Shown piece by piece: positions 8,565-16,852 of a stretch of DNA of 64,000 nt; the stretch's first letter is position 1, and every line of letters begins with the position of its first letter. This DNA is from Flavobacterium hibernum (GTDB lineage: Bacteria; Bacteroidota; Bacteroidia; Flavobacteriales; Flavobacteriaceae), in the NCBI RefSeq assembly GCF_000832125.1, contig NZ_JPRK01000003.1, positions 62,001 to 126,000 on the forward strand, given 5' to 3'. The position numbers and the translations under genes are program-made. The notes beneath the pieces are model-generated. The model was not told the origin of the DNA, made no database searches, and saw only the letters and a list, made by a program, of their open reading frames with translations.

Positions 8565-9086
8565 CTATTTCTTAACCTCTTCTGTTTTAGGCGCTCTAAT
8601 CTCACCATCATAAGATATAAATGCTCTGTTATTACTTGTTATTGAAAGTGATCCTCTTCCGTTAAAGAATATAGTAAACAAAAGATTGTACACATCGTCT
8701 TTGCCTTTTACAGTGGCACTTAAAGTATAGTTTTTTTTCTTTTTCTCTATTTTTATATTTTCAGGAATACCTTCAAATTTCATTCCGCCATCGCCACCAT
8801 AAGGAACACTGAAAGCGCGACCAAAAAAAGGCAAATCGCAAGTAGTTTTTTCAGGATTGAATTTTAAAAAATAGGTATTGTAATCTATAAAAATAAGTCT
8901 TCCTCCTTGCGGAGTAACTTTCTCTGCCTCAAAATCAAATTTCTTCGAATCTATTAGGGCTTCGATTTCTTTTTGTTTTTTTAAAGCTTGTTCTGCTTTT
9001 ATCTCCTTGCTTGTTTTTTGCTGTGCATAAAGAGCCAGATTCAAAAAGCAAAACAACACTAATAAAATAGATGATTTAGTTTTCAT
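8565..9086 (-). CDS. DUF4251-like secreted protein
   Basis: About 173 residues with a signal peptide ending LALYAQQ, then a basic, lysine-rich linker (KTSKEIKAEQALKKQKEIEALID), then a beta-rich domain. The C-terminal pattern DVYNLLFTIFFNGRGSLSITSNNRAFISYDG is what I associate with DUF4251, a Bacteroidota periplasmic domain of unknown role. An ATG three codons upstream (9095) is possible; 9086 is preferred because it gives a normal signal peptide with a charged start. It is followed by the 8006 gene and preceded by a META-domain lipoprotein, all on the minus strand with 32-73 bp gaps, so they may share a transcript. Confidence 0.7.
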   Translation of the reverse strand: MKTKSSILLVLFCFLNLALYAQQKTSKEIKAEQALKKQKEIEALIDSKKFDFEAEKVTPQGGRLIFIDYNTYFLKFNPEKTTCDLPFFGRAFSVPYGGDGGMKFEGIPENIKIEKKKKNYTLSATVKGKDDVYNLLFTIFFNGRGSLSITSNNRAFISYDGEIRAPKTEEVKK

Positions 9087-9118
9087 AAAAAACATTTTGA
9101 GAGGGTTAAAAAGCTATT

Positions 9119-9553
9119 TTACTTTTTGGTAAATCGCATCATAGCTATATCTCCAGAGATAAAATTCAAAGTTTTACCATCATCAGTAACATCATATGAC
9201 GTTATTTTGGGTAAAGTACTCATAAAAACCTGCTCGCCTTGCCCATCCATACACATCATTTTGGTCACGGCCATGGGTTGATTAAAATCAATTTTATTAC
9301 CTGTTACAACAAGTTTTCCCGTAAAAGAATTACAACTGTTGTTCCCAGAAACTCGGTTTTCTTTTATATCAAAATTAATCGTGGGCTTTTTATTTGGATA
9401 TAAACCCTCAAAAGCAATTCTTGGACCCGTAATATAATTAAGTTCCCACGTTCCTTCAAGTTTAGAAACTGAATCACTTTTTTGCGTTTTAGAAGCGTTA
9501 CAAGAAATCAATACAACTCCCAAAAAAAATAAAGTTAAGACATTCTTTATCAT
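9119..9553 (-). CDS. META-domain (HslJ-like) lipoprotein
   Basis: A ~144-residue lipoprotein: signal MIKNVLTLFFLGVVLISC with the lipobox cysteine followed by NASK. The mature protein has the META/HslJ pattern: LEGTWELNYITG, KPTINFDIKENRVSGNNSCNSFTG, then MAVTKMMCMDG and the C-terminal TLNFISGDIAMMRFTKK. The family is linked to heat-shock or novobiocin-type stress protein HslJ and to envelope stress, but a biochemical function is not known. A start 9 codons upstream (9580) is also open; the ATG at 9553 is chosen because it begins the lipoprotein signal. Confidence 0.85.
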   Translation of the reverse strand: MIKNVLTLFFLGVVLISCNASKTQKSDSVSKLEGTWELNYITGPRIAFEGLYPNKKPTINFDIKENRVSGNNSCNSFTGKLVVTGNKIDFNQPMAVTKMMCMDGQGEQVFMSTLPKITSYDVTDDGKTLNFISGDIAMMRFTKK

Positions 9554-9764
9554 AATTTTAAAGATTAAATTAATACACAATGAATACTTATAAATAAAAC
9601 TTACAATTCGAGGTTATACGAATTTACGCAATAATTTTTGGTTCTGCACTTTAAAACTACATTAAATTACAACCAATAGTTTTAGTTTTTTTTAACTATT
9701 AACCCCAATCAATGTCGTGATTTTATGTTAAATTTACTTAATCTTTAATTTAAAAGCCTCTTAT

Positions 9765-10292
9765 ATGAAAAAAATAATTGTTTCCTTCGCTATAATTACA
9801 GCTTTAGTTGTTGGCTGTAAGACTAATACAAAATCAAGTGATGCTAAAACCTTAACTGTAGCATTAGAGCCAAAAAGCAATAGTACAGTTGCCGGAACAG
9901 CTACTTTTACTGAGAAAAATGGTAAAGTAACTTTTGTAGCAAAAATGAGTGGCCTACAACCTGGTGTTCATGCTATACACATTCACGAAAAAGCAGATTG
10001 TAGTTCTGCAGATGGAAGTTCTGCTGGAGGACACTGGAATCCAACTTTTAAAAAACACGGAAAATGGGGTTCAGCCGAATATCATAAAGGTGATATAGGT
10101 AACTTTACTGCTGATGCAAAAGGTAACGGAACTATAACTTTAACGACTGACGAATGGTGTATTGGTTGCGGAGATGCTACTAAAGATGTTTTAGGAAAAG
10201 GTTTAATTGTACATCAGGGAACTGATGATTTTACAACTCAGCCAACCGGAAATGCAGGCGGTAGAGTTGCTTGCGCAGGAATCATTAAGTAA
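9765..10292 (+). CDS. sodC: Cu/Zn superoxide dismutase, lipoprotein
   Basis: A 175-residue protein with a lipoprotein signal (lipobox ALVVGC, C18) and a complete SodC domain. Metal-ligand histidines are visible as H69, H72 and H74 in VHAIHIHEKADC, then H90 in GGHWNP, H98 and H107, with D110 in HKGDIGN. The disulphide partners C79 and the cysteine of GRVACAGIIK are present. It should dismutate superoxide in the periplasm or at the outer membrane. The domain also resembles CHRD-like proteins but the full ligand set supports an active enzyme. It is a single gene followed by its own terminator. Confidence 0.92.
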   Translation: MKKIIVSFAIITALVVGCKTNTKSSDAKTLTVALEPKSNSTVAGTATFTEKNGKVTFVAKMSGLQPGVHAIHIHEKADCSSADGSSAGGHWNPTFKKHGKWGSAEYHKGDIGNFTADAKGNGTITLTTDEWCIGCGDATKDVLGKGLIVHQGTDDFTTQPTGNAGGRVACAGIIK

Positions 10293-10311
10293 AATAATCA
10301 TTAGAATAGGT

Positions 10312-10350
10312 AATAACCACTATATTTTCACAAAATGTAGTGGTTATTTC
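10312..10350 (+). terminator. Terminator after sodC
   Basis: Stem 10312-10320 / 10340-10348 (aataaccac with gtggttatt); loop-proximal bases extend the pairing, and a short T-rich tail follows. Confidence 0.65.
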
Positions 10351-10383
10351 ATTTTAAATCTAGTCGAACACAAGAAAAAGATA

Positions 10384-10391
10384 TAGCTTTG
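10384..10391 (+). promoter_or_regulatory. Bacteroidota -7 box for the LETM1-like gene
   Basis: TAGCTTTG matches TAnnTTTG exactly, 19 bp upstream of the ATG at 10411. Confidence 0.5.
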
Positions 10392-10410
10392 CAGCAATAA
10401 ATTTAATGCA

Positions 10411-11613
10411 ATGATTAACCCATCAGCACACGGCTGGATAGATAAGTTTTTTAGTGAGCAAAAGTTTTCAGAAGCAATACCTTTTGAAACTGCTGATTCG
10501 TTTTACTATAAAGTTAGAGAAACCGGATTTATCTACGGACACATTATTGCTATTGATTCTCAAATTCCAATTCCTATTAAAGGTTGGTTCAAGACCGAAA
10601 TTTCTAAAGTTGCTTTGTTAAACACTTTATATCATGTGTTTTGCTTAGAAAAAAGAAGTTCTGAACCCAAAAATTTTATTACTGAAGTTTTAAAATTTTA
10701 CAAGGAAATGAATCCGGAGGGATTTAATTTATTCAAAATTTTACTTCCAAAAGATACACCTTCACTTGCATTAGAGAATATTATAGATCAACGTGTTCAA
10801 ACGAATGATAGCATTATAAGCAAAAACTTTTCGCATTTGGTTACCAATGCCCTTTTGTTTATTGATGTTCTGGCTTTTAGACAATATTTAGAAAAAGGTG
10901 CAATTCCAGAAAAATACCTTAAAAGAATTGAAGAAACAGTTCTTGGTATTGTAGCATTGGCTTTAAAAACTAAAACAGTCAAGTCGCAACACGACGATTT
11001 ATTGATTAAACTTTTTGAAGCTTCAATTCGATATTCGAAATTTTCAAAAGTTACGGTTGATACATTAGAGACTTTACAACTGGATTATTTTAATAATAAA
11101 CTCGAACAATATTATTTGATCGACATGGCCGGAATGGCTTTGTGGAGTGATGGCATTGTCGAGAATGAAGAATCTTACTTTTTATATTCGTTAGGTTCAA
11201 TGATGAACATCTCTGACGATTTTGTAACTAAAAGCATTGATACAACAAATACTTTTATAACTACTCACAAAAAGAAGATTCCATATTTTAATTACTCTAA
11301 TCCTGTAAAACACTTTTACGATCAAATGACGCAAAGCGTTGTAAAACTAATTGTAAGAAACAAAAACAGGCTGGTTAAGGAAATTATTCAGAGTAAAGAA
11401 TTAATGGTGCTATTAGCTTATTCTACTACCAGAGATTTGGATGCCAAAGAAAAGAAGAAAGTAAAAAAACAGCTTTTAGATATTTGTAAAACGATTCCAT
11501 CGTTAACAATATTCTTACTTCCCGGCGGAAGTTTATTATTGCCAATCTTAATAAAGTTTATCCCAACATTGTTACCATCGGCTTTTAACGAAAATCTTGA
11601 CGAAAACGAATAA
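10411..11613 (+). CDS. LETM1-related protein
   Basis: A 400-residue cytoplasmic-looking protein. The middle region has a TerB-like acidic helix run (LWSDGIVENEESYFLYSLGSM). The last ~75 residues carry the LETM1-like segment, with AKEKKKVKKQLLDICKTIPSLT followed by the hydrophobic FLLPGGSLLLPILIKFIPTLLPSAF. Flavobacterial homologues are usually called LETM1-related biofilm-associated proteins; that name is from general knowledge and the biochemical role is unclear. The eukaryotic LETM1 family acts in membrane cation/proton exchange, but only the C-terminal motif is shared. It is a single-gene unit with its own -7 box and a strong terminator, part of which is duplicated 1.7 kb downstream. Confidence 0.75.
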   Translation: MINPSAHGWIDKFFSEQKFSEAIPFETADSFYYKVRETGFIYGHIIAIDSQIPIPIKGWFKTEISKVALLNTLYHVFCLEKRSSEPKNFITEVLKFYKEMNPEGFNLFKILLPKDTPSLALENIIDQRVQTNDSIISKNFSHLVTNALLFIDVLAFRQYLEKGAIPEKYLKRIEETVLGIVALALKTKTVKSQHDDLLIKLFEASIRYSKFSKVTVDTLETLQLDYFNNKLEQYYLIDMAGMALWSDGIVENEESYFLYSLGSMMNISDDFVTKSIDTTNTFITTHKKKIPYFNYSNPVKHFYDQMTQSVVKLIVRNKNRLVKEIIQSKELMVLLAYSTTRDLDAKEKKKVKKQLLDICKTIPSLTIFLLPGGSLLLPILIKFIPTLLPSAFNENLDENE

Positions 11614-11631
11614 AAAAAATCGCCCTTTTGA
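11604..11631 (+). repeat. 28-bp direct repeat, left copy
   Basis: The segment from 11604 to 11631 (starting aaacgaat, ending cccttttga) is identical to 13311-13338. This copy includes the last codons and stop of the LETM1-like gene and the left arm of its terminator, so it is the probable original. Confidence 0.9.
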
Positions 11632-11643
11632 AGGGCGATTTTT
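11615..11643 (+). terminator. Terminator after the LETM1-like gene
   Basis: Stem aaaaatcgccctt / aagggcgattttt with a 3-nt loop and a T tail. Confidence 0.88.
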
Positions 11644-11769
11644 ATCAACATTCCTAAAAACCGCAAAACCTATTCTCTTTCTAAACTTATTCTATTACTT
11701 TTTTATCTTTTACTAGCCCTTAATGTTATAGAGATAAAATATTTTTACTTAAACTGTAAAAATATAAAA

Positions 11770-12630
11770 ATGGGACCATCAATTAGTTTTGGAGATTATG
11801 AGCCAGAAGTTGTACCTGAGCCTTGGGAGGAGTATCAATATAGAGATTTATATAGATCTTACTATCCTCAAAGTATTTCAATGAAAATAAATGGATTATT
11901 TCATTGTATTACCGCTTTGACATCTTTAGAATTGAATAAATGCTACACTGATCCTGCTGAAAGAGGAGATATTTCAAGAACTCCAAGAAATTGCTATTTG
12001 AGTGCCCTAACCATCTACATGGATAATAAAGGACGTCTAATAAAAGGAGAAAAAGTCAATACAACATTTAGATTAAAGTATGTAAATGGAGAACATATTT
12101 TAGATTCTTCTACCAAAATACGAAAAGAATTAGAACGGTGCGTTGACAAAAAAGAACTCCATAATCTGGTTATAAAAAATAAGCAGATTACATTCAGAAA
12201 TGGAAAAATATATTTACTAGAAAAATTTCACGAATACATTATACAAGCTTCTATTTGTAACAGAAGAACGTATGTAAATTATACTTATTTAAAAGTTTCT
12301 GAAAACAGAGATGATTTAAATAAAAAGTTAAATCTTTTGGGAATTACAACTGCCTCTGTTGGCTTTGCACCAGGAAAAGCACCTGTAATTGCTGATTACG
12401 CAATAAAAATTTTAGGATTTGCCTTAAGTGCCGAGCCACGATTTAGTCTTGCAGAATACACTTATCCTGTTAACGGACCTGTTTATCTTGATGAGCAAAC
12501 CCTATATCAACAGTACAAAAGAGAAAATGCAAATGGTTATGTTTCTCCACAGAGGAAAGAAGGCGATCCATTTATCGTAAAAAAAGATATATTAAAAGAA
12601 TTACAAGAATACGGATTAACAATAAATTGA
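11770..12630 (+). CDS. Hypothetical protein, first gene of a two-gene cassette
   Basis: A 286-residue protein with no signal peptide, no membrane helix and no domain that I recognise. It begins with an acidic, proline-rich segment (EPEVVPEPWEEYQ). A cysteine-containing middle part (about residues 40-85) contains SRTPRNCYLSALTIYMDNKGRL. A small glycine/alanine-rich stretch (LLGITTASVGFAPGKAP, about 192-208) and a tyrosine-rich C-terminal part follow. The stop overlaps the start of the next gene (ATGA arrangement, 12627-12630), so the two are translated together. The pair lies between the two copies of a 28-bp direct repeat. An effector/immunity pair is one possible reading, but nothing in this sequence shows toxicity. 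Confidence 0.6.
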   Translation: MGPSISFGDYEPEVVPEPWEEYQYRDLYRSYYPQSISMKINGLFHCITALTSLELNKCYTDPAERGDISRTPRNCYLSALTIYMDNKGRLIKGEKVNTTFRLKYVNGEHILDSSTKIRKELERCVDKKELHNLVIKNKQITFRNGKIYLLEKFHEYIIQASICNRRTYVNYTYLKVSENRDDLNKKLNLLGITTASVGFAPGKAPVIADYAIKILGFALSAEPRFSLAEYTYPVNGPVYLDEQTLYQQYKRENANGYVSPQRKEGDPFIVKKDILKELQEYGLTIN

Positions 12631-13307
12631 TGAAAAATATAGTTTTATTAATCGTTGTGCTAACATTTATATCTTGTCAAAAAAAAGATACAATAAATCA
12701 TTTTTTAACCAAACCCATAACTAAACAAGATTTGGAAAAGAATGGCTTTTATAAATATTCATACATAGCAACATCAGATGACCATGATAAAATTGATGAT
12801 ACTATCAAATCTATTTCAAAATATGACATGTATTCTAATGTAAAGCCAGAAATAAATAAGGAAGGAAAAAGGTGCCCAACCCAATTATGGAATTTCGATA
12901 AGGAAGATTCTATAAAAAAAAGAAAAAATTTGGATTATTTCAAAAATGATTTAAAAAGTAAAATGATTACATACTTATTTAGAAATGAGACCTTATTCTA
13001 TAAAGAAATAGATGTCGATTTTTTTGACAAATCTCACAATCAGACACCTGGATTTACAAGTTGGAAAAAGATTATCAACTACTACAATATTCTGAAAATC
13101 CCTATAACACCTGTAGTAAAAAATACTAATACAGGAGAGTTGTACACAAATCTGTTTTTAGTTGACAATTACAGAACACGTTTTTTTTTCTCAGAAGAAG
13201 AAAAATACTATGGTATGTTTACAAATTATTTAAATAATTTCACTTATTATGATATTCGTCTCCATTGGTATTCTGGTGATGTATTCGAAATATATTACTT
13301 CGATTAA
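12627..13307 (+). CDS. Hypothetical lipoprotein, second gene of the cassette
   Basis: A 226-residue protein with a lipoprotein signal (MMKNIVLLIVVLTFISC; lipobox FISC). The mature part is rich in K, D, Y and N, contains the segment CPTQLWNFDKEDSIKKRK around residue 80, and ends with aromatic-rich sequence (LHWYSGDVFEIYYFD). No known domain recognised. Its ATG overlaps the stop of the preceding gene, indicating coupled translation and a joint function, probably with this product tethered to a membrane facing the periplasm or the surface. AT content is higher than in the flanking housekeeping genes, consistent with recent arrival. Confidence 0.6.
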   Translation: MMKNIVLLIVVLTFISCQKKDTINHFLTKPITKQDLEKNGFYKYSYIATSDDHDKIDDTIKSISKYDMYSNVKPEINKEGKRCPTQLWNFDKEDSIKKRKNLDYFKNDLKSKMITYLFRNETLFYKEIDVDFFDKSHNQTPGFTSWKKIINYYNILKIPITPVVKNTNTGELYTNLFLVDNYRTRFFFSEEEKYYGMFTNYLNNFTYYDIRLHWYSGDVFEIYYFD

Positions 13308-13310
13308 ATG

Positions 13311-13338
13311 AAACGAATAAAAAAAATCGCCCTTTTGA
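13311..13338 (+). repeat. 28-bp direct repeat, right copy
   Basis: Identical to 11604-11631. Here it sits after an unrelated gene, so it repeats the last codons of the LETM1-like gene out of context. Confidence 0.9.
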
Positions 13339-13353
13339 GGCGATTTCTTTTTT
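13324..13353. terminator. Terminator after the cassette (degenerate copy)
   Basis: Stem aaatcgcc / ggcgattt with a 7-nt loop and a T-rich tail. It is a copy of the 11615 terminator with a shortened right arm. It can also serve the carbonic anhydrase gene from the other side. Confidence 0.7.
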
Positions 13354-13354
13354 A

Positions 13355-13993
13355 TTATAGATTATTCAATTGATAAACATCATCAAGTTCATCATTCGAA
13401 CTAATATTTACATTCAAATCAGTTACGAAACCAGAATTCAATCCGTAAACCCATCCGTGAAGCATTAAATCCTGACCGTTTTTCCAAGCTCCTTGTACGA
13501 TCGAAGTTTTTGCTAAGTTGTAAACTTGCTCTTTAGCATTGATTTCAACAAAAGCATTAAAACGTTCTGTTTCATCTTCAATAGAGTTCAAATACTTATC
13601 GTGCAAACGATACTCATCTTTAATGTGACGAATCCAGTTGTCGATAATTCCAACAGACATATTTCCCATTGCAGCTTTTACACCACCACAACCGTAATGT
13701 CCACAAACAATAACGTGTTTTACCTTTAAAACATTTACTGCATAATCTAAAACACTCAACATATTCATATCAGAGTGTACAACCATATTAGCAATATTAC
13801 GGTGTACAAAAACTTCTCCTGGTTTAGCACCAATAATCTCATTTGCAGGAACACGACTATCAGAACATCCAATCCATAATAATGGCGGAGATTGTCCTTT
13901 TGCTAAATCAGCAAAATAATTTGAATCTTTTGCTAAAGAATCTTCTACCCACTTTTTATTATTTTCTAATAACTGCTCATAAAACTTTCTCAT
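13355..13993 (-). CDS. Beta-class carbonic anhydrase
   Basis: A 212-residue cytosolic enzyme, normal length for the beta class, interconverting CO2 and bicarbonate. The zinc ligands are C43 with D45 and R47 in the CSDSRVPANE motif, and H99 and C102 in VIVCGHYGCGG. It lies 125 bp downstream of a SulP-family anion transporter on the same strand, a pairing often seen where the transporter brings in bicarbonate. A -7 box at 14040-14047 suggests it can also be transcribed by itself. Confidence 0.94.
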   Translation of the reverse strand: MRKFYEQLLENNKKWVEDSLAKDSNYFADLAKGQSPPLLWIGCSDSRVPANEIIGAKPGEVFVHRNIANMVVHSDMNMLSVLDYAVNVLKVKHVIVCGHYGCGGVKAAMGNMSVGIIDNWIRHIKDEYRLHDKYLNSIEDETERFNAFVEINAKEQVYNLAKTSIVQGAWKNGQDLMLHGWVYGLNSGFVTDLNVNISSNDELDDVYQLNNL

Positions 13994-14039
13994 TGTATTT
14001 TTTGTTTTTTGAATGGTATTTCAACATGTTTAAACATAT

Positions 14040-14047
14040 CAAAAATA
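14040..14047 (-). promoter_or_regulatory. Bacteroidota -7 box for the carbonic anhydrase gene
   Basis: On the minus strand this reads TATTTTTG, an exact TAnnTTTG match, 46 bp upstream of the ATG at 13993, in the gap between the transporter and the anhydrase. Confidence 0.4.
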
Positions 14048-14118
14048 ACTTTAGTGTAAAGTTATCTAATTTTTAATACTTCTCACAATCAAGAAATACC
14101 TTAATTTATTTAATTTGT

Positions 14119-15768
14119 TTAAAATTCTTCGTTTGTCACCTCTTTTTTAACCAAAGCTCTTTTTGCAACATCATAATAATGCTCAATCGAAACGTGGTTA
14201 TTTAGATCTGGTGAATTTTCGAGCTCGTAAGCTTCTTTAAAACCTTTTAGTTTTACTTTAATATTTTCATCGACCGCTCTGGTTTCTTTAAACTCGCGAA
14301 TCAAATCTAAAACGTCATGTGCAATGTATTCAGTATCTTCGGCACTAATGATTACTTTTGAGTTTTCTGGAATCTCATTCAAAGTCAACTTAATAGCTGC
14401 TTTATTCAAGAATGAAACTTCTTGTGCTAAATCGATATGAATAACATCTCCATCCTCGTATTCTTCTTTTTTAAAGCTGTAAGCTCTTTTTAGGTTTCCT
14501 CTCAATACAAAAATTACACTGATGATAATTCCTAAAGCAACTCCTTTAAGTAAATCTGTTGCTACAACAAATACTAAAGTGGCAACAAAAGGTATGAATT
14601 GGTATTTTCCTTTTTCCCAAAAATGCTTGAATGTAGCAGGTTTAGCCAGTTTATATCCAACCAAAATTAAAACAGTAGCCAAAGTTGCCAATGGAATTTT
14701 GTTTAAAAGTGCAGGAACTGATAAAACACTTATTAGTAAAAGTACACCGTGAATAATGGTCGACATTTTAGATTTTGCTCCTGCATTATTATTTGCAGAC
14801 GATCTAACCACTACAGATGTCATTGGTAAACCTCCTAAAAGCGAACTTAATATGTTACCAATACCTTGCGCTCTAAGCTCAACATTTGTATTAGTATAAC
14901 GTTTTTGCACATCCATTCTATCAGCAGCTTCAATACAAAGTAATGTTTCTATAGAAGCTACAATGGCAATTGTAATACCAACTACCCAAACTTGCGGATT
15001 TGTAACAGCGGCGAAGTTTGGAGTTATTAAAATAGATTTAAATTCATCAAAAGATTTTGGAACTGGCAATGAAACCAAATGTTCTTTTGCAATTGCCAAT
15101 GAGCTTCCTGTAGAAACAAAAAATTCATTTAAGGCTATACCGATAATAACAGCTACAAGTGCTCCCGGAATTAATTTTAATTTCTTCAAAAAAGAAACTT
15201 TATCCCAAGAAATTAATATTACTAATGAAACAAGTGAAACAACGACTGCTCCTAAGTGTATGTGATTTAATACATCGAATAAAAATGAAAATGAATTACT
15301 TCCGTCGTTTTGAACGAAAGCCTGATCTCCTTCAAAATCAGCATCATAACCAAATGCGTGAGGCAATTGTTTTAAAATGATAATGATTCCGATACCCGCC
15401 AACATTCCTTCAATTACATTGGTAGGAAAATAATTTGAGATACTTCCGGCTTTTAAAAACCCTAATGCTAATTGAATTAATCCAGCAATAAAAACAGACA
15501 TTAAAAAAACATCGAAAGCTCCAAAATCAGTAATAGCGGTTAAAACGATAGCTGTTAACCCAGCTGCTGGACCCGAAACACTAATGTGTGATTGGCTTAA
15601 ATAACCTACCACAATACCACCAATAACACCCGAGATAATTCCAGAAAATAAAGGCGCACCAGAAGCCATTGCAATACCTAAACACAATGGAAGAGCCACC
15701 AAAAAGACCACCAAACCTGAAGCAAAATCAGATTTTAGGTTGGCAAAAAGATTGATTTTTTTTGTCAT
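14119..15768 (-). CDS. SulP-family inorganic anion transporter
   Basis: A 549-residue inner-membrane protein of the SLC26/SulP type with 10-14 hydrophobic segments between residues ~15 and 430. Family marks include the N-terminal LVVFLVALPLCLGIAMASGAP and VSGPAAGLTAIVLTAI, and the central QGIGNILSSLLGGLPMTSVVVRSSAN. The C-terminal ~110 residues form a STAS-like cytoplasmic domain (DVIHIDLAQEVSFLNKAAIKLTL). Substrate could be sulphate, but the adjacent beta carbonic anhydrase suggests bicarbonate. The two would then supply inorganic carbon for carboxylation reactions. Confidence 0.9.
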   Translation of the reverse strand: MTKKINLFANLKSDFASGLVVFLVALPLCLGIAMASGAPLFSGIISGVIGGIVVGYLSQSHISVSGPAAGLTAIVLTAITDFGAFDVFLMSVFIAGLIQLALGFLKAGSISNYFPTNVIEGMLAGIGIIIILKQLPHAFGYDADFEGDQAFVQNDGSNSFSFLFDVLNHIHLGAVVVSLVSLVILISWDKVSFLKKLKLIPGALVAVIIGIALNEFFVSTGSSLAIAKEHLVSLPVPKSFDEFKSILITPNFAAVTNPQVWVVGITIAIVASIETLLCIEAADRMDVQKRYTNTNVELRAQGIGNILSSLLGGLPMTSVVVRSSANNNAGAKSKMSTIIHGVLLLISVLSVPALLNKIPLATLATVLILVGYKLAKPATFKHFWEKGKYQFIPFVATLVFVVATDLLKGVALGIIISVIFVLRGNLKRAYSFKKEEYEDGDVIHIDLAQEVSFLNKAAIKLTLNEIPENSKVIISAEDTEYIAHDVLDLIREFKETRAVDENIKVKLKGFKEAYELENSPDLNNHVSIEHYYDVAKRALVKKEVTNEEF

Positions 15769-15806
15769 AATACAATACTAAAAAAATTATTCATTAAAGA
15801 GTAGCC

Positions 15807-15822
15807 GCATTTATACAAATGC
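15807..15822. repeat. Palindrome upstream of the SulP gene
   Basis: An imperfect palindrome gcatttatacaaatgc, 39 bp upstream of the SulP start. Its position would suit an operator, but no regulator is implied by the sequence. Confidence 0.3.
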
Positions 15823-15848
15823 AGTTTAGTTCAAAATAATCGGAAGTA

Positions 15849-16130
15849 TTATACTAAATTGGGAGGAGGAGCAAATATGCTCGGAGAAATATTATCTAAT
15901 TTTACGATATTTTCAGAAATAATCGTTTTCTTTTGAATATAAACAGGTATTAATACTTCATGCTCTAATATTGTAGCATGAACCACCGATTTAAGTTCTT
16001 TATGAACTTCCTCTTCAGCGCAATTAAAAGATATAGTCGTATTAGTACCTTTCTTTATCGCCTGAACAATTGTTGGGGTAGATAAGAAGGTAATAAATAT
16101 GAATAATAATATGCGAGCGATTAATTTCAT
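15849..16130 (-). CDS. Small secreted protein, function unknown
   Basis: A 93-residue protein with an N-terminal hydrophobic export segment (LIARILLFIFITFLSTPTIVQA), a middle part with one cysteine (SFNCAEEEVHKELK), and a C-terminal tail ending SIFAPPPNLV. Short flavobacterial proteins with this tail are common and uncharacterised. An exact minus-strand -7 box (TATTTTTG, 16136-16143) lies only 5 bp before the ATG, which would make the mRNA nearly leaderless or mean that the box is not used. No function assigned. Confidence 0.6.
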   Translation of the reverse strand: MKLIARILLFIFITFLSTPTIVQAIKKGTNTTISFNCAEEEVHKELKSVVHATILEHEVLIPVYIQKKTIISENIVKLDNISPSIFAPPPNLV

Positions 16131-16203
16131 TGAGGCAAAAATAGTGTTAAAGAAATAAAATCAAAGCGCAGAGGCAAAAATTTTATACAAATTTAACAAT
16201 CAT

Positions 16204-16239
16204 AAAAAAGCAGAACAATCAAACGGGACTGTTCTGCTT
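16204..16239 (-). terminator. Terminator after dps
   Basis: Stem 16208-16217 / 16230-16239 (aagcagaaca with tgttctgctt). On the minus strand the stem is followed by a T-run, fitting the end of dps. Confidence 0.75.
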
Positions 16240-16263
16240 CTTAAATTATTCATAAACAATAAA

Positions 16264-16743
16264 TTATAGTTCTTCTTCTAACCAAGCTTTCATCATCCAA
16301 ATTGTTTTTTCCTGCTCTGCAATGAAATCACTCATCATAGAATTTGTTCCTTCATCATTAATTTCATCAGATTGTTTTAAAATTTCTCTTTCTATTTTTA
16401 ATAAATCTGATAAAGAGCTTACAATTAAATGAACTGCTTTTTCATCGTTAGAAATGTTTTTTCCAACAGTTAATTTATTGTTTTTTATATAATCATCAAA
16501 TGTATGCAATGGAGTTCCACCAATTGTTAAAACTCTCTCTGCAATCATATCTATTTTTAATTGAGCATCTGTATACAACTCTTCAAACTTTACATGTAAA
16601 TCGAAAAAACGTTTACCACGAATATTCCAATGTATTCCTCTTAAATTTTGATAATATACTTGAAAGTTTGACAACAGAATATTCAATTCTTTTACTAACA
16701 ATTCTGATTCTTTTACCGGTAATCCTAAAATATTTGTTTTCAT
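16264..16743 (-). CDS. dps: Dps family ferritin-like DNA protection protein
   Basis: A 159-residue four-helix ferritin-like protein. The ferroxidase signature is visible: HWNIRGKRFFDLHVKFEELY (about 40-59), then KIDMIAERVLTIGG. Dps dodecamers oxidise and store iron using peroxide and protect DNA. The gene is divergent from an OxyR-like LysR regulator (16853), with -7 boxes for both in the ~110-bp gap, the classic arrangement for peroxide-induced control of dps. Confidence 0.93.
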   Translation of the reverse strand: MKTNILGLPVKESELLVKELNILLSNFQVYYQNLRGIHWNIRGKRFFDLHVKFEELYTDAQLKIDMIAERVLTIGGTPLHTFDDYIKNNKLTVGKNISNDEKAVHLIVSSLSDLLKIEREILKQSDEINDEGTNSMMSDFIAEQEKTIWMMKAWLEEEL

Positions 16744-16772
16744 ACTTTTTTCGTTTTATAATATGTTTACTA

Positions 16773-16780
16773 CAAATTTA
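16773..16780 (-). promoter_or_regulatory. Bacteroidota -7 box for dps
   Basis: On the minus strand this reads TAAATTTG, an exact TAnnTTTG match, 29 bp upstream of the dps ATG. Confidence 0.5.
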
Positions 16781-16824
16781 ATTAAACTTCTTATAAAAGT
16801 CAATAAAAAAAAATTATATTTCCT

Positions 16825-16832
16825 TATTTTTG
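16825..16832 (+). promoter_or_regulatory. Bacteroidota -7 box for the OxyR-like gene
   Basis: TATTTTTG, exact match to TAnnTTTG, 20 bp upstream of the ATG at 16853. It lies inside the longer open frame that begins at 16763, which supports the later start. Confidence 0.55.
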
Positions 16833-16852
16833 CATCACAAAATACTATCAAA

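Noticed and set aside
14963..15380. Two plus-strand frames opposite the SulP transporter
   Set aside because: Antisense shadows of a conserved membrane protein; no start signal or domain.
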